From Vicinamibacteria bacterium (GTDB taxonomy: Bacteria > Acidobacteriota > Vicinamibacteria > Vicinamibacterales > 2-12-FULL-66-21), in NCBI GenBank assembly GCA_025937075.1, contig JAICSD010000132.1:1-9911 (forward strand): a stretch of DNA of 9,911 nucleotides, read 5' to 3'. Shown here in pieces: positions 1-7,113 of the stretch. Position numbers and translations under genes: made by a program. Below the pieces are notes generated by a model. It was not told where the DNA came from. It saw nothing but the letters and a program-made list of their open reading frames with translations, and searched no databases. The stretch's first letter is position 1. Every line of letters starts with the position of its first letter.

Positions 1-432
1 CCAGGCGTTGGCGACCTCATGCTCAAGGCGAGAGGAGACGGAGTAATACGAGCGCGGGTCCTCCGGGTCGACATCGGTGGGACAGACGATCACCTCGGCG
101 CCGAACGCCTTCAGCGCGTCGATCTTCTCCTTCGACTGCTTGTCCGTCGTGGTGAAGATGCACCGGTAACCCTTGATGACCGCCGCGATCGCGAGGCCCA
201 TCCCGGTGTTGCCGGACGTGCCCTCGATGATCGTGCCGCCAGGCTTCAGCTTGCCGGCACGCTCGGCGTCCTCGATCATCTTCACCGCCATGCGGTCCTT
301 GATCGAGTTGCCCGGGTTGAACGTCTCCAGCTTGGCGACGACCGTCCCGGGCACGCCGCGGGTGATGCGATTGATCCGGACCATCGGCGTGTGGCCGATG
401 GCGGCGAGGATGTCTGGAGCAATCTTCGACAT
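1..432 (-). CDS. Cysteine synthase / cystathionine beta-synthase family enzyme, N-terminal part (cut by window edge)
   Basis: This is a fold-type II PLP enzyme that would make cysteine or cystathionine from an activated serine and a sulfur donor in the cytosol. The 144 visible residues open with the usual GHTPMVRINR strand (13-22). They carry the PLP lysine in NSIKDR (K45) and the phosphate-binding loop TSGNTG (72-77). The segment PTDVDPEDPRSYYSV (118-132) looks more like the cystathionine beta-synthase branch than plain CysK, but the C-terminal half that would decide this, including any CBS domains, lies outside the window. I chose the ATG at 432 because it immediately precedes the family's normal N-terminus. 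An in-frame GTG at 447 overlaps the stop codon of the upstream peptidase gene (GTGA) and is a real alternative. No strong Shine-Dalgarno is visible for either start. The 11-nt gap or 4-nt overlap suggests co-transcription with the M20 peptidase. Family assignment is confident; exact substrate is not. Confidence 0.93.
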   Translation of the reverse strand, partial: MSKIAPDILAAIGHTPMVRINRITRGVPGTVVAKLETFNPGNSIKDRMAVKMIEDAERAGKLKPGGTIIEGTSGNTGMGLAIAAVIKGYRCIFTTTDKQSKEKIDALKAFGAEVIVCPTDVDPEDPRSYYSVSSRLEHEVANAW

Positions 433-443
433 CGTTGAAGTCG

Positions 444-1736
444 TCACCGTGCGCGCACCTCGGCTCGCGTGGTCAGGCGCCAGATGAGCAGCGCGGCTCG
501 CTTCGTCTGGCTCGGGAGTGTGGTCAGGTCCGCCGTTTCCCCCGGCGTGTGATCGTCGTGGCCCATCAGGCCGATCCCGTCGATGATGCTCTTCACCTCG
601 CCGGCGACGAACGAGACGTCCGCAGCGCCTGCGCGATCCGGGTTCACGGCCGTGACGGGCCCCGTCCCGAGGTCCTGACTCACCCGATCGTACATCGCGA
701 GCAGCCGCGCGTTGCCGTCGGTGGGCGCAAGCGACGGATAGCCGTCAGCGAACGTCAGCGTTGCCTGTGTATGCGGCAATGAGCCCGCCGCAACCTTCTT
801 CATCGTCTCGCGCGCGCGATCGAGCTGCTCGCGCGTGAGGGTCCTGAGATCGCCTGTGACCACCGCGCGCTCTGCGATCACGTTGTCCTTGCCGAACGCC
901 GAGCCGCGGCTCTGTGCGGCATCGAAATCAACCGTCGTCCCGCCGAGCATGACGCCCGGGTTGAACGTCAGGTGCTCCTCGCCCGCGAGCGCGCGCCGGA
1001 ACCCGTCGAGAATGCGCGCGGTCTCGTAGATGGCGCCCGCCCCGATATCGGAGCGAAAGATCTGCGATGAGTGCGCGGCGAAGCCTTTCGCCTCGAGCCG
1101 CCACGACGACGTCCCGCGGCGCGCGGTGACGGCGTACCGCGGCTCGCCGGGGCCATCTTCGAAGCCGAGGGCGTATTCGGCCCCCTCGGCCGCCTCGACG
1201 AGGGCCGCGCGGGCGAGCGCCTGCGGATCGCCGGTGTCTTCCTCGTCACCCGTCATCACGACGACGACGTTCAGCTTGTCGAGCGCGCCGGCTGCACGCA
1301 GCGCCTTCAGTGCGTAGATGATGATGACGTCGCCGCCCTTCATGTCGATGATGCCGGGGCCGCGCGCGGTCTTCTCGTCGATCCGCTCGAAGCGCTGAAA
1401 CGGACTGTCCTTCTCGAACACGGTATCGAGGTGGCCGATCAGGAGGATGCGCGGGCCAGACCCGGGATGATCCGCGACGAGGTGGCCCGCGCGGTGGAAC
1501 GGCGCACCATCGACCCATCGCGTCCTGAATCCAAGGGCATCGAGCTCGGCGCGGAACACGTCGCCGACCGCCTTCACGCCATCGAGATTCTGCGTGCCGC
1601 TGTTGATGTCGACGACCTTCTCCAGAAGCGCGAGCGCTCCCGGATTGTTCGCATCGACGGCATTCACGATCGCGCGCTCGGGCGTCGCGGTGATCTGAGC
1701 CATGGAGAACAGCAGGGCAGCGAGAAGCGATCTCAT
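444..1736 (-). CDS. Exported M20-family metallopeptidase (glutamate carboxypeptidase-like)
   Basis: A di-zinc M20 peptidase of the CPG2/ArgE/DapE group, predicted to cut a C-terminal amino acid or acyl group from small peptides or folate-like substrates outside the cytoplasm. From the ATG at 1736 it has 430 residues, normal for the family. It begins with a signal-peptide-like stretch (MRSLLAALLFSMAQITA, 1-17). Visible active-site motifs are GHLDTV (H102 metal ligand), IIDMKGGD (D131, bridging ligand), TGDEEDTGD (E165 general base, E166 ligand), GFEDG (E193, likely ligand) and HDDHTPGE (H396, likely last ligand). The insert around 210-320 is the usual dimerisation/lid domain, with AAHSSQ matching the conserved His of that domain. 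The frame can be extended upstream to a GTG at 1757, but that would put seven residues before the signal peptide and has no ribosome binding site, so I prefer ATG 1736. Its downstream neighbour is the cysteine/cystathionine synthase gene, nearly overlapping. Confidence 0.92.
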   Translation of the reverse strand: MRSLLAALLFSMAQITATPERAIVNAVDANNPGALALLEKVVDINSGTQNLDGVKAVGDVFRAELDALGFRTRWVDGAPFHRAGHLVADHPGSGPRILLIGHLDTVFEKDSPFQRFERIDEKTARGPGIIDMKGGDVIIIYALKALRAAGALDKLNVVVVMTGDEEDTGDPQALARAALVEAAEGAEYALGFEDGPGEPRYAVTARRGTSSWRLEAKGFAAHSSQIFRSDIGAGAIYETARILDGFRRALAGEEHLTFNPGVMLGGTTVDFDAAQSRGSAFGKDNVIAERAVVTGDLRTLTREQLDRARETMKKVAAGSLPHTQATLTFADGYPSLAPTDGNARLLAMYDRVSQDLGTGPVTAVNPDRAGAADVSFVAGEVKSIIDGIGLMGHDDHTPGETADLTTLPSQTKRAALLIWRLTTRAEVRAR

Positions 1737-1874
1737 GGAACCCGACGAAAATATCACGAGGGAAGGCGGCAGGAAGGAAGCGGTGCAGGGAGCCGAGGCA
1801 CGAGCTCAGCTCCCGCACGCGGGGATCGACTGGCCTCTGAAGGAGATGACCGCGCCGAACGCTCTGCGGTCAGT
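1737..1874. other. 138-bp spacer between SWIB gene and M20 peptidase gene
   Basis: No supported gene lies here. In transcription direction it begins with a short hairpin just after the SWIB stop codon (separate entry). It then continues as unremarkable sequence up to the weakly preceded M20 start. A self-complementary GAGCTC-type stretch lies near 1802-1812. I could not pick a convincing -35/-10 pair, so whether the M20 gene has its own promoter or is read through from the SWIB gene cannot be settled by eye. Confidence 0.5.
1848..1871 (-). terminator. Possible hairpin 3 nt after the SWIB stop codon
   Basis: The arms GACCGC (1848-1853) and GCGGTC (1866-1871) are perfect complements around a 12-nt loop, and T1847/A1872 would extend the stem to 7 bp. 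It sits right after the stop codon at 1875-1877. No run of U follows in the transcript, so it is not a classic intrinsic terminator. It could slow decay or partially attenuate transcription. A chance 6-bp stem is also quite possible in DNA of this GC content. Confidence 0.3.
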
Positions 1875-2162
1875 TCAGGCTTTCAGGTGCTTGTTCACCA
1901 GCTTCGTCATCTCGAACATGTTCACCTGGCCCTTGCCGCCGAACACGGGCTTCAGCGTGTCGTCGGCCTTGATCATGCGCTTGTTCTTCTTGTCCTGCAG
2001 GCCGTTCTTCTTGATGTAGGCCCAGAGCTTCTTGGTCACCTCGGTGCGCGGGATCGGCTTCGCGCCGACGACCTCCGACAGCGCCGGGCTCGGCGTCATC
2101 GGTTTCATGAAGGCGGCGTTCGGCTTGCGAGCAGATTTCTTCGCGGTCGACTTCTTGGCCAT
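1875..2162 (-). CDS. SWIB/MDM2-domain protein, small stand-alone form
   Basis: A 95-residue protein consisting of a lysine-rich N-terminal tail (MAKKSTAKKSARK, 1-13) and a single SWIB domain (about 18-94). Domain landmarks are MTPSPALSEVVG (22-33), RTEVTKKLWAYIKKNGLQD (39-57), and a C-terminal MFEMTKLVNKHL (82-93). In eukaryotes SWIB belongs to SWI/SNF complexes. In bacteria it occurs alone or fused to topoisomerase I (chlamydiae). A role in DNA or chromatin-like binding is assumed from the basic tail and fold, but its molecular job in free-living bacteria is not established. The start is unambiguous: the ATG is preceded by an AAGGAGA box. It is separated from the operon upstream by a 228-bp structured spacer, so it probably has its own regulation. 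The strong ribosome binding site suggests high expression, as for other small basic DNA-binding proteins. Confidence 0.93.
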   Translation of the reverse strand: MAKKSTAKKSARKPNAAFMKPMTPSPALSEVVGAKPIPRTEVTKKLWAYIKKNGLQDKKNKRMIKADDTLKPVFGGKGQVNMFEMTKLVNKHLKA

Positions 2163-2168
2163 CCGATA

Positions 2169-2175
2169 TCTCCTT
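2169..2175 (-). promoter_or_regulatory. Strong ribosome binding site of the SWIB gene
   Basis: In the transcript this reads AAGGAGA, with 6 nt between it and the ATG at 2162. It is the closest match to the anti-Shine-Dalgarno consensus in the window and fixes the SWIB start codon. Confidence 0.85.
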
Positions 2176-2205
2176 TTATCACCGGGGGGCTTCTTCTCTT
2201 GAATG

Positions 2206-2224
2206 GCGGGGGCCCCTGCCCCGC
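2206..2224. repeat. Inverted repeat (GCGGGG / CCCCGC) in the SWIB leader
   Basis: The arms at 2206-2211 and 2219-2224 are perfect 6-bp complements around a 7-nt loop. The inner bases GGGGGCCCC can also pair locally, so two alternative folds compete. It lies about 30 nt upstream of the SWIB ribosome binding site and would be part of any leader transcript. Confidence 0.45.
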
Positions 2225-2288
2225 AGGCTCACTTCGCTTCGCTCGCTCTTCGCAGCTCGCTCCGCTTCGTTCGCGGCCCCCCGCCTCG

Positions 2289-2319
2289 GCCGCCGTAGCC
2301 GCATAGCGGCGGAGGCGGC
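2289..2319. repeat. Two-tier perfect hairpin between trmO and the SWIB gene
   Basis: An outer 6-bp stem (GCCGCC 2289-2294 with GGCGGC 2314-2319) encloses an inner 5-bp stem (GCCGC 2298-2302 with GCGGC 2306-2310). They are separated by a symmetrical 3x3 internal loop (2295-2297 and 2311-2313) and closed by a 3-nt loop (2303-2305). Eleven of eleven designed positions pair. It is about 70 bp downstream of the TrmO stop codon and lacks a trailing T-run in the transcribed direction, so it is not a standard intrinsic terminator. Confidence 0.6.
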
Positions 2320-2390
2320 TCGCGTGGCTCCCTCGCTGCGCTCGTCGCTCTGTTGGGGCTCAGGTCGTGCCGAGCGAGGGTAACACAACT

Positions 2391-2861
2391 TCAGCGCGGA
2401 AGACTCCAGTAATCGCGCATCAATTCGTGGCTCCACGCAGGTTGCCGGACCGGGACGCGCGGCAGGAACTCGGCGAACACCGGCTTGATGTCGACGACGG
2501 GGGTGCCGTCGAGCGCGTCGAGCCCTTCGACCTGGAGCGCGCGTCCGCGGCGGCCGGTGATCCGCACGATGGTCGCGCCGAGGCGATTCGGTCTGGCCTT
2601 CGCGCGCTGCGCGAATACGCCGACCTTCGGCCACGAGAGATTTCCGCGGGGGTGCCGCGCCCCGAATCGTGCGCTCTCCGCCGGAAGACGATCGAAGAAG
2701 AACAGGATTTCCGCGTGCGAGAACTCCTCGATGCCGTCGAGGCTCTCGGCTGGCAGATCCGGCCGCAGTTCGACGATCGTCGCCTCGCCGCCCCAGAAAT
2801 CATCGCGGACGTCGGATCGTCCGCCGCGCACGAATGCGACGGGCTCGATCTCGATGGACAT
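2391..2861 (-). CDS. trmO: TrmO/TsaA-family tRNA methyltransferase (t6A37 N6-methylation)
   Basis: A 156-residue protein consisting of the TsaA (YaeB/VirR) domain only, the short form common in bacteria and archaea; E. coli TrmO has an extra C-terminal domain. TrmO uses S-adenosylmethionine to methylate N6-threonylcarbamoyladenosine at position 37 of tRNAs reading ACY codons. Family landmarks are VELRPDLPAESLDGIEEFSH (30-49), GARHPRGNLSWPKVGVFAQR (67-86), KARPNRLG (88-95) and LDGTPVVDIKPV (117-128). The C-terminus RQPAWSHELMRDYW is also typical. I chose ATG 2861 because AGGAGA stands 6 nt upstream and the protein starts with the usual SIEIEPVAFVR strand. The frame stays open much further upstream, but that part is out-of-frame DinB coding sequence. 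It starts 20 nt after the DinB-like gene and is the last gene of the tight operon. Because some short TsaA proteins have not been assayed, tRNA specificity is inferred. Confidence 0.92.
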   Translation of the reverse strand: MSIEIEPVAFVRGGRSDVRDDFWGGEATIVELRPDLPAESLDGIEEFSHAEILFFFDRLPAESARFGARHPRGNLSWPKVGVFAQRAKARPNRLGATIVRITGRRGRALQVEGLDALDGTPVVDIKPVFAEFLPRVPVRQPAWSHELMRDYWSLPR

Positions 2862-2867
2862 GGCGGT

Positions 2868-2873
2868 TCTCCT
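2868..2873 (-). promoter_or_regulatory. Ribosome binding site of trmO
   Basis: AGGAGA in the transcript, 6 nt before the ATG at 2861. It decides between this start and several upstream in-frame candidates inside the DinB-like gene. Confidence 0.75.
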
Positions 2874-2881
2874 GGAAATGT

Positions 2882-3352
2882 TCAATCGAACTCCACGCGC
2901 GGGGGTGCCTGATCCGCTCCCACGCGGCCGGCCTGAATGTCCGCCTTGAAGTAGTTCTCGCCGCGAATCGGCGTCCCTGCGAGCCGCCGCAGCATCGCGA
3001 TCTGGCCGACGTGCGCGAGCGCGTCCGCGATTGGCCCCTGAAAGAGCGCTTCCTCCGAGCAGCCGAGCGTAGTCGTCCGCGCGAGTTCGGCGTCGAACGC
3101 GCCCAGCGCCGAGAAGAACCGGCTGACGCCCTGCTCCCACGACTGCGGCGCCGAGCCGTGCCAGACGTGCGCTCCGCGTGCGAGCGACAGCGCCCAGTCG
3201 AACAGGTCGCTGATGTGCGCCAGGATTTCGCCCGCGCTGCGACTGCCCGGACCAGGGCGGAACGACTCGAAGGCGGCAGGAGCGCCACGCACCGCCTTCC
3301 CGCCTCGATACGCAACCGTGGCCACGGTGTGGCGAAGGAGATCGCGATTCAT
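2882..3352 (-). CDS. DinB-like four-helix protein
   Basis: A 156-residue protein resembling the DinB/YfiT-like metalloprotein superfamily, whose members are metal-binding four-helix bundles, some being thiol-dependent transferases. Visible landmarks are a helix with EILAHISDLFDWAL (42-55, H46) and the C-terminal helix ADALAHVGQIAMLRRLAG (109-126, H114). In many DinB proteins the second ligand pair is H-x3-H; here the first of that pair is D110, so the metal site is His/Asp/His or incomplete. The tail GTPIRGENYFKADI (126-139) is typical of a subgroup often annotated only as hypothetical. The start ATG overlaps the stop codon of the methyltransferase-like gene (ATGA), and a GAGGAC box lies 6 nt upstream, so the two are very likely translationally coupled. 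Substrate unknown; DinB is an old name and does not imply a DNA-damage role. Confidence 0.82.
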   Translation of the reverse strand: MNRDLLRHTVATVAYRGGKAVRGAPAAFESFRPGPGSRSAGEILAHISDLFDWALSLARGAHVWHGSAPQSWEQGVSRFFSALGAFDAELARTTTLGCSEEALFQGPIADALAHVGQIAMLRRLAGTPIRGENYFKADIQAGRVGADQAPPRVEFD

Positions 3353-4149
3353 GCCATGGTCCTCGTTGAATGTGCCGGAGGATACCCCAACAAGTATGTG
3401 ATGGTTCCCGGCAACTCGCCGAGCGGCACCTGACCGGCCCGCCACGTCGCGCGGGGATCCGCCTCGGCGCCGAGCGCTTCCAGTTCGGCGGGCGTATAGG
3501 CGCGAAGCTGCGAGACGATGCCGTCCCACCAGCAGGTCAGCGGCACGAGCGGCACCGGATACGTGAACAACAGCCGGTCCCATCGGAACGGACGCATGAA
3601 GGGCGTCGAGGCGAGCACCACGATCGGCGTCAGGAGCGCCATCGAGATCAGGTTGCGCGGCGTGCGCTGAGAGACTTCGAAGATCCCGATCGGTTGTCCG
3701 GCGCGCGCCGCATCGCGCAGCACGGCGATCGCGTCGGCGGGCCGGAAGTGATGGAACGCGTTGAAGAGCGTGCGAAGACCCTTCAGGTCGGCCGGAACCG
3801 CACGCGCGTCCACGGGGTCGCGCGCGAATGCAATCCGCCCCTGCGAGGCTTCGCTGGCGCGCGTCAGCGCGGGCACGTTCGGAAAGAGGTCCGTCAGTGT
3901 TGCCGTGGCTGCGACGCCTTCCGCTTCGAGCTCCGGCAGCAGATGCGGCACGGGGCCGGCACCGCCCGAGCAGAGATCGACGATGTGGCTGGTGCCGGTC
4001 TGGCGCAACGCGTCGGCGACGAGCGGTGCAACCGCGCCATGAAGCGCCACCCACGCTTCGATGAAATGCAGATAGTCGGTCGCGAGGTCGCGAATGCCGG
4101 CCGGAAACCACGGGAGATCCTCGAGCTCGAAGAAGTGCCGGCGGCGCAT
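3349..4149 (-). CDS. SAM-dependent methyltransferase-like protein
   Basis: A 266-residue protein with a class I SAM-methyltransferase Rossmann core. Motif I is [16 protein letters not shown] (56-71), which would bind the methionine part of SAM. An acidic residue follows at the end of strand 2 (TLTDLFP, D87), and FNAFHHF (129-135) corresponds to motif IV. The second half is unusual. Residues 168-183 ([16 protein letters not shown]) and 193-207 ([15 protein letters not shown]) are hydrophobic enough to touch or cross a membrane, so the substrate may be a lipid or other hydrophobic compound. The start ATG is 9 nt after the stop of the large fusion gene, with only a weak purine stretch upstream. 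Its stop overlaps the DinB-like start. I do not recognise a specific reaction. Small-molecule or lipid methylation is the natural guess. Confidence 0.85.
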   Translation of the reverse strand: MRRRHFFELEDLPWFPAGIRDLATDYLHFIEAWVALHGAVAPLVADALRQTGTSHIVDLCSGGAGPVPHLLPELEAEGVAATATLTDLFPNVPALTRASEASQGRIAFARDPVDARAVPADLKGLRTLFNAFHHFRPADAIAVLRDAARAGQPIGIFEVSQRTPRNLISMALLTPIVVLASTPFMRPFRWDRLLFTYPVPLVPLTCWWDGIVSQLRAYTPAELEALGAEADPRATWRAGQVPLGELPGTITYLLGYPPAHSTRTMA

Positions 4150-4158
4150 GATCGCTGC

Positions 4159-7113
4159 CTATTCCAGCTCGCTCAGAACCGAATCCAGCACGCGACAGAG
4201 CGTCTCCGCATCGTCGGTGTTCAACGGCATCGGTGGACGGATCTTCAGCACGTTTCCGTGTGGCCCTTCGGTCCCGATCAGCACGCCTTCCTCACGCATC
4301 CGATTGATGACGTACTCCGCCTCGGCGCCGGCGGGTTCGAGCGTGTCGCGATCTTTCACGAGCTCCACGCCGAGGAACAGGCCGCGCCCGCGGACGTCAC
4401 CAATGATGGTGCGGCGCTCCGCGAGATCGCGCAAGCGACCGAGCAGTAGATCGCCCACCTGGCGCGCGTGATCCATCAGGTGCTCGTCCTCGACGACGTC
4501 GAGGACCGCAAGGCCCACCGCACACGAAACCGTGTTCCCTCCGAACGTGCTGAAGAACTCCATCCCGTTGTCGAATGTTCGCGCGATGGCGGACGTCGTA
4601 ACGACCGCACCAATGGCATGGCCGTTCCCGATCGGTTTTCCAAGGACGACGATGTCGGGTACGACACCATGCGCTTGGAATGCATAAAACGCGTCCCCCA
4701 TCCGCCCATAGGCAGTCTGCACCTCGTCTGCGATGCACACGCCGCCCGAGTGCCTGACGATCTCGTACACGGCTCGCAAATAGCCATCAGGCAACACGAT
4801 CTGGCCTGCCACGCTCGGGGCGCTTTCGGCGATGAATGCCGCGAGGCCGTACGGAGTCGCGCGCAGCGAACGAGCCGCATCGGCGACGTGATCGGCGTAG
4901 CCCCGTCCGGCGGTCAGTGTGCCTGTCACCACATCTCGCTTGTACGGCCCGCGATAGACGTCTGGCAGCGGCGCCACGCGGACCCAGTCCGGCGCTCCCT
5001 CGCCGCCAGGACCGTTGAACTTGTACGGACTGATCGAAACCAGCGTCGTCGTATTCCCGTGATACGCGTGGTCGAGCACGATGATGCCGTCCTGTTTCGC
5101 GTACGCGCGGGCCAGGCGCAGCGCGAGCTCGTTCGCTTCGCTCCCGGAATTCACGAGATAACAGACACTGAGTGGCTCGGGAAGGGTCGCGCACAGGCGC
5201 TCGGCATACTCGACGAGGGTGCCCTGCAGGTAGCGTGTGTTGGTGTTCAGCACGCGCATCTGACTCGCGGCCGCGGCAACCACGCGTGGATGGCAGTGGC
5301 CAACGTGCGGCACGTTGTTGTATGCGTCGAGATAGCGCCGGCCGTCCTCGTCGTAGAGATACTGCATCCAGCCGCGTGCGGCTTCCACGGGAACGCGGTA
5401 TCCGACACGCACGTTCGATCCGATGCGCGCGCGTCGGCGAGCGCTGACATCGTCTTGCTGTGCACGATTTGTCGGAAGCGCTAGCACGCCGGCGGGATCG
5501 GGCGAGAGTGCCGACAATGTCCGCCATTCATGGGGTGGCGCCCACTGCGGAAATCCGCACCCGAGATCGAGCGAGTCCAGGACGGTCTGCACGCGCACAC
5601 GCGAAAGCGTGCTGTTCTCGCCCGCGAACGAGGCCACACGCTCCCCTGCGGCGACCCGCTCGCCTGCCTGCATGAGAGGACGCACATTCCGGAGCACCGT
5701 GTAGAACGGCCGGTCCCCCGCGTCGACGTGTTTCAGGACGATGGCGGAATCCGCAAGGGATTCCACGATTCCATCAAATGGAGCTCGGATTTCCGTGCCG
5801 GCAGTCGCGAAGAGATCGAGGGTCAGACTGCGCCGGCCGGGGCCCGCGTCGTCCGCATTGTCCAGAATGCCGCCGCCGTACCCCCCAACCCCGAGTTCCG
5901 CAGCGGCCATCAGCGGCCGGATTCGACCCAGGAGCGCGGCCTCGCCGCACTCTCCTGGACTGGCCGACACGAACGGACTGCTCACGCTCAGATCCAGAAC
6001 GACAGCGCGCGAAGGGTCTGCGGCGACGAGCGGTGCCGGTGCGGAGAGCGGCCGCGACTGCCGCGTCAGGGGCGGCCAGCCGCACGCATCGCGAAACGCC
6101 GCGGTCGCGAACCGCGGCGGAATCGCGGCAAGCCGCGGCAGCATTTCGCGAATCGGGCGCTGGCTGATCGTCAGATAGGAATCGTCAGGACGGGCCATCT
6201 GCTGCTCCGCCGCGATCGCGGCGCTCGTGCAGAGCCGCAGCACGACGAGGCCGAACAGCGAAGCGACCTCGTCATCCCGCAGCGGCCTGACGGCGTGATA
6301 ACCCCTGATGAGCGAAGCCGACGCTCGGACGATGTCGTCTTGCCCGAGGATGGCGTAAGCAATCGCGATCGCGAGGTCGGCTGCCGCATAGCTCCAGACG
6401 ATGTCGCCGAAATCCAGCAGGCCGACGACCTGTTGCCCGCGTACGGACGGATCTCCGTCGGGCGGTCCGATCAGGATGTTGTGGTCGTTGGGATCGTTGT
6501 GGACCACGGAACGGCGCAGTCCCGCGAACGTGCCCGCGTCGCGCCGGTCGATGCCGTCCGTGAGCCGCGCGATGAGCTCGCGTTGCGCCTCGTCAGACAC
6601 GAGCGACAGCCGTTCGCGGATGACCGTACAGCCGCTCGCGAGATCCCAGTGAAACTCGCGATGGACGGCTGGATGGTCGAACGTCGCGAGCGCCGTGTCC
6701 ACCGCCGCCATGGCGCGGCCCACATGCTCGAGCAGCAGCGACGATTTGCGCCTGGCCGTAGCAAGCGGGACGCCCGGAATCCATGTGAGCAGGCGCACGA
6801 AGTGTTCCGCGCCCCATTGCCGCGGCGTGAGCGCGAGCGCGCGTCCATCCAGCGTGCGACACACCGACGGGCAGATGTCGAGCTCACGGGAGACGTGTTG
6901 GAGCGCCGCGTTCTGCGCCTCGAGCAAGCTCGCGCTTTCCTGGCCGTTGCCGATCTTGAGAACGAATCGCTCTCCGTCCGCAGCGCGCAGGAGGAAATTC
7001 TGGTCGCGTTCGCTGGCGAGAACATCGACGTCCGCGCGCATGCCGTAGAGCGCGCTGGCTATGCCCGCAGCGTCCGTGATGGTGAACGCAGGCGTGTGGC
7101 GGAGGACGCTCAT
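4159..7113 (-). CDS. Three-domain fusion: APH-fold kinase, degenerate M23-like domain, class III aminotransferase-fold phospho-lyase
   Basis: A 984-residue protein with three domains. (1) Residues about 20-330 are a choline/aminoglycoside phosphotransferase-type kinase: [14 protein letters not shown] (41-54), catalytic loop [12 protein letters not shown] (203-214, D207 and N212), and DFGD (234-237) for Mg-ATP. (2) Residues about 380-530 have the fold signature of an M23/LytM domain ([19 protein letters not shown]), but S429 replaces the His of HxxxD and R505/R507 replace the HxH pair; only D433 remains, so zinc peptidase activity is unlikely. (3) Residues about 556-984 are a PLP fold-type I enzyme very like ethanolamine-phosphate phospho-lyase: [11 protein letters not shown] (599-609), [14 protein letters not shown] (655-668), ADEVQ (D796) and GKPIGNGH (K826, the Schiff-base lysine). 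Inferred role: phosphorylate an amino alcohol (ethanolamine or hydroxylysine type), then eliminate phosphate and ammonia to give an aldehyde. The start ATG overlaps the stop of the MOSC gene (ATGA). Confidence 0.94.
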   Translation of the reverse strand: MSVLRHTPAFTITDAAGIASALYGMRADVDVLASERDQNFLLRAADGERFVLKIGNGQESASLLEAQNAALQHVSRELDICPSVCRTLDGRALALTPRQWGAEHFVRLLTWIPGVPLATARRKSSLLLEHVGRAMAAVDTALATFDHPAVHREFHWDLASGCTVIRERLSLVSDEAQRELIARLTDGIDRRDAGTFAGLRRSVVHNDPNDHNILIGPPDGDPSVRGQQVVGLLDFGDIVWSYAAADLAIAIAYAILGQDDIVRASASLIRGYHAVRPLRDDEVASLFGLVVLRLCTSAAIAAEQQMARPDDSYLTISQRPIREMLPRLAAIPPRFATAAFRDACGWPPLTRQSRPLSAPAPLVAADPSRAVVLDLSVSSPFVSASPGECGEAALLGRIRPLMAAAELGVGGYGGGILDNADDAGPGRRSLTLDLFATAGTEIRAPFDGIVESLADSAIVLKHVDAGDRPFYTVLRNVRPLMQAGERVAAGERVASFAGENSTLSRVRVQTVLDSLDLGCGFPQWAPPHEWRTLSALSPDPAGVLALPTNRAQQDDVSARRRARIGSNVRVGYRVPVEAARGWMQYLYDEDGRRYLDAYNNVPHVGHCHPRVVAAAASQMRVLNTNTRYLQGTLVEYAERLCATLPEPLSVCYLVNSGSEANELALRLARAYAKQDGIIVLDHAYHGNTTTLVSISPYKFNGPGGEGAPDWVRVAPLPDVYRGPYKRDVVTGTLTAGRGYADHVADAARSLRATPYGLAAFIAESAPSVAGQIVLPDGYLRAVYEIVRHSGGVCIADEVQTAYGRMGDAFYAFQAHGVVPDIVVLGKPIGNGHAIGAVVTTSAIARTFDNGMEFFSTFGGNTVSCAVGLAVLDVVEDEHLMDHARQVGDLLLGRLRDLAERRTIIGDVRGRGLFLGVELVKDRDTLEPAGAEAEYVINRMREEGVLIGTEGPHGNVLKIRPPMPLNTDDAETLCRVLDSVLSELE
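5524..5976 (-). other. Degenerate M23/LytM-like domain inside the fusion protein
   Basis: This segment encodes residues 380-530 of the fusion protein. Strand order and glycine spacing follow LytM-type peptidases: [19 protein letters not shown], then [18 protein letters not shown]. The zinc ligands are gone apart from D433: S429 at the first His position, R505 and R507 at the HxH pair. This indicates a non-catalytic module, perhaps a linker or a carrier-like beta domain that positions kinase and lyase. The loss is read by eye from motif alignment and could be shifted by a few residues. Confidence 0.65.

Larger units (their letters stand above)
2163..2390. repeat. Structured GC-rich intergenic element upstream of the SWIB gene
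   Basis: This 228-bp spacer between the TrmO stop and the SWIB start has a composition unlike the coding DNA around it. From 2231 to 2275 it is built from short quasi-repeats of the CGCTT/CGCTC type (GCGA-rich on the other strand). A two-tier hairpin follows at 2289-2319, then a second stretch of the same CTCGCTGCGCTCG kind at 2331-2350. The stretches starting with GGCTC at 2226 and at 2326 resemble each other and lie exactly 100 bp apart. A further hairpin (2206-2224) sits close to the SWIB ribosome binding site. The modular make-up suggests an interspersed repeat of the REP/MITE-like kind, or a 5' leader with folded RNA. Neither can be told apart from a single copy. No convincing ORF is present. 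Confidence 0.5.

Noticed and set aside
1071..2306. Plus-strand open frame of 411 codons across the M20 gene, the SWIB gene and both spacers
   Set aside because: It covers two confident genes on the other strand and has no domain signature.
2289..2319. Intrinsic terminator for the operon
   Set aside because: The hairpin is strong, but no U-run follows in the transcribed direction and the internal loop is unusual for a terminator, so I list it as an inverted repeat only.
2179..2390. A small gene in the spacer between trmO and the SWIB gene
   Set aside because: Open frames here give repetitive Arg/Ala/Glu sequence produced by the GCGA quasi-repeats, with no ribosome binding site and no motif.
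2862..3140. Upstream extension of the TrmO frame
   Set aside because: It is out-of-frame DinB-like coding sequence; the ATG at 2861 has a good ribosome binding site.
3370..4449. Plus-strand open frame of 359 codons
   Set aside because: Antisense to the methyltransferase-like gene and the end of the fusion gene; no motif and no ribosome binding site noticed.
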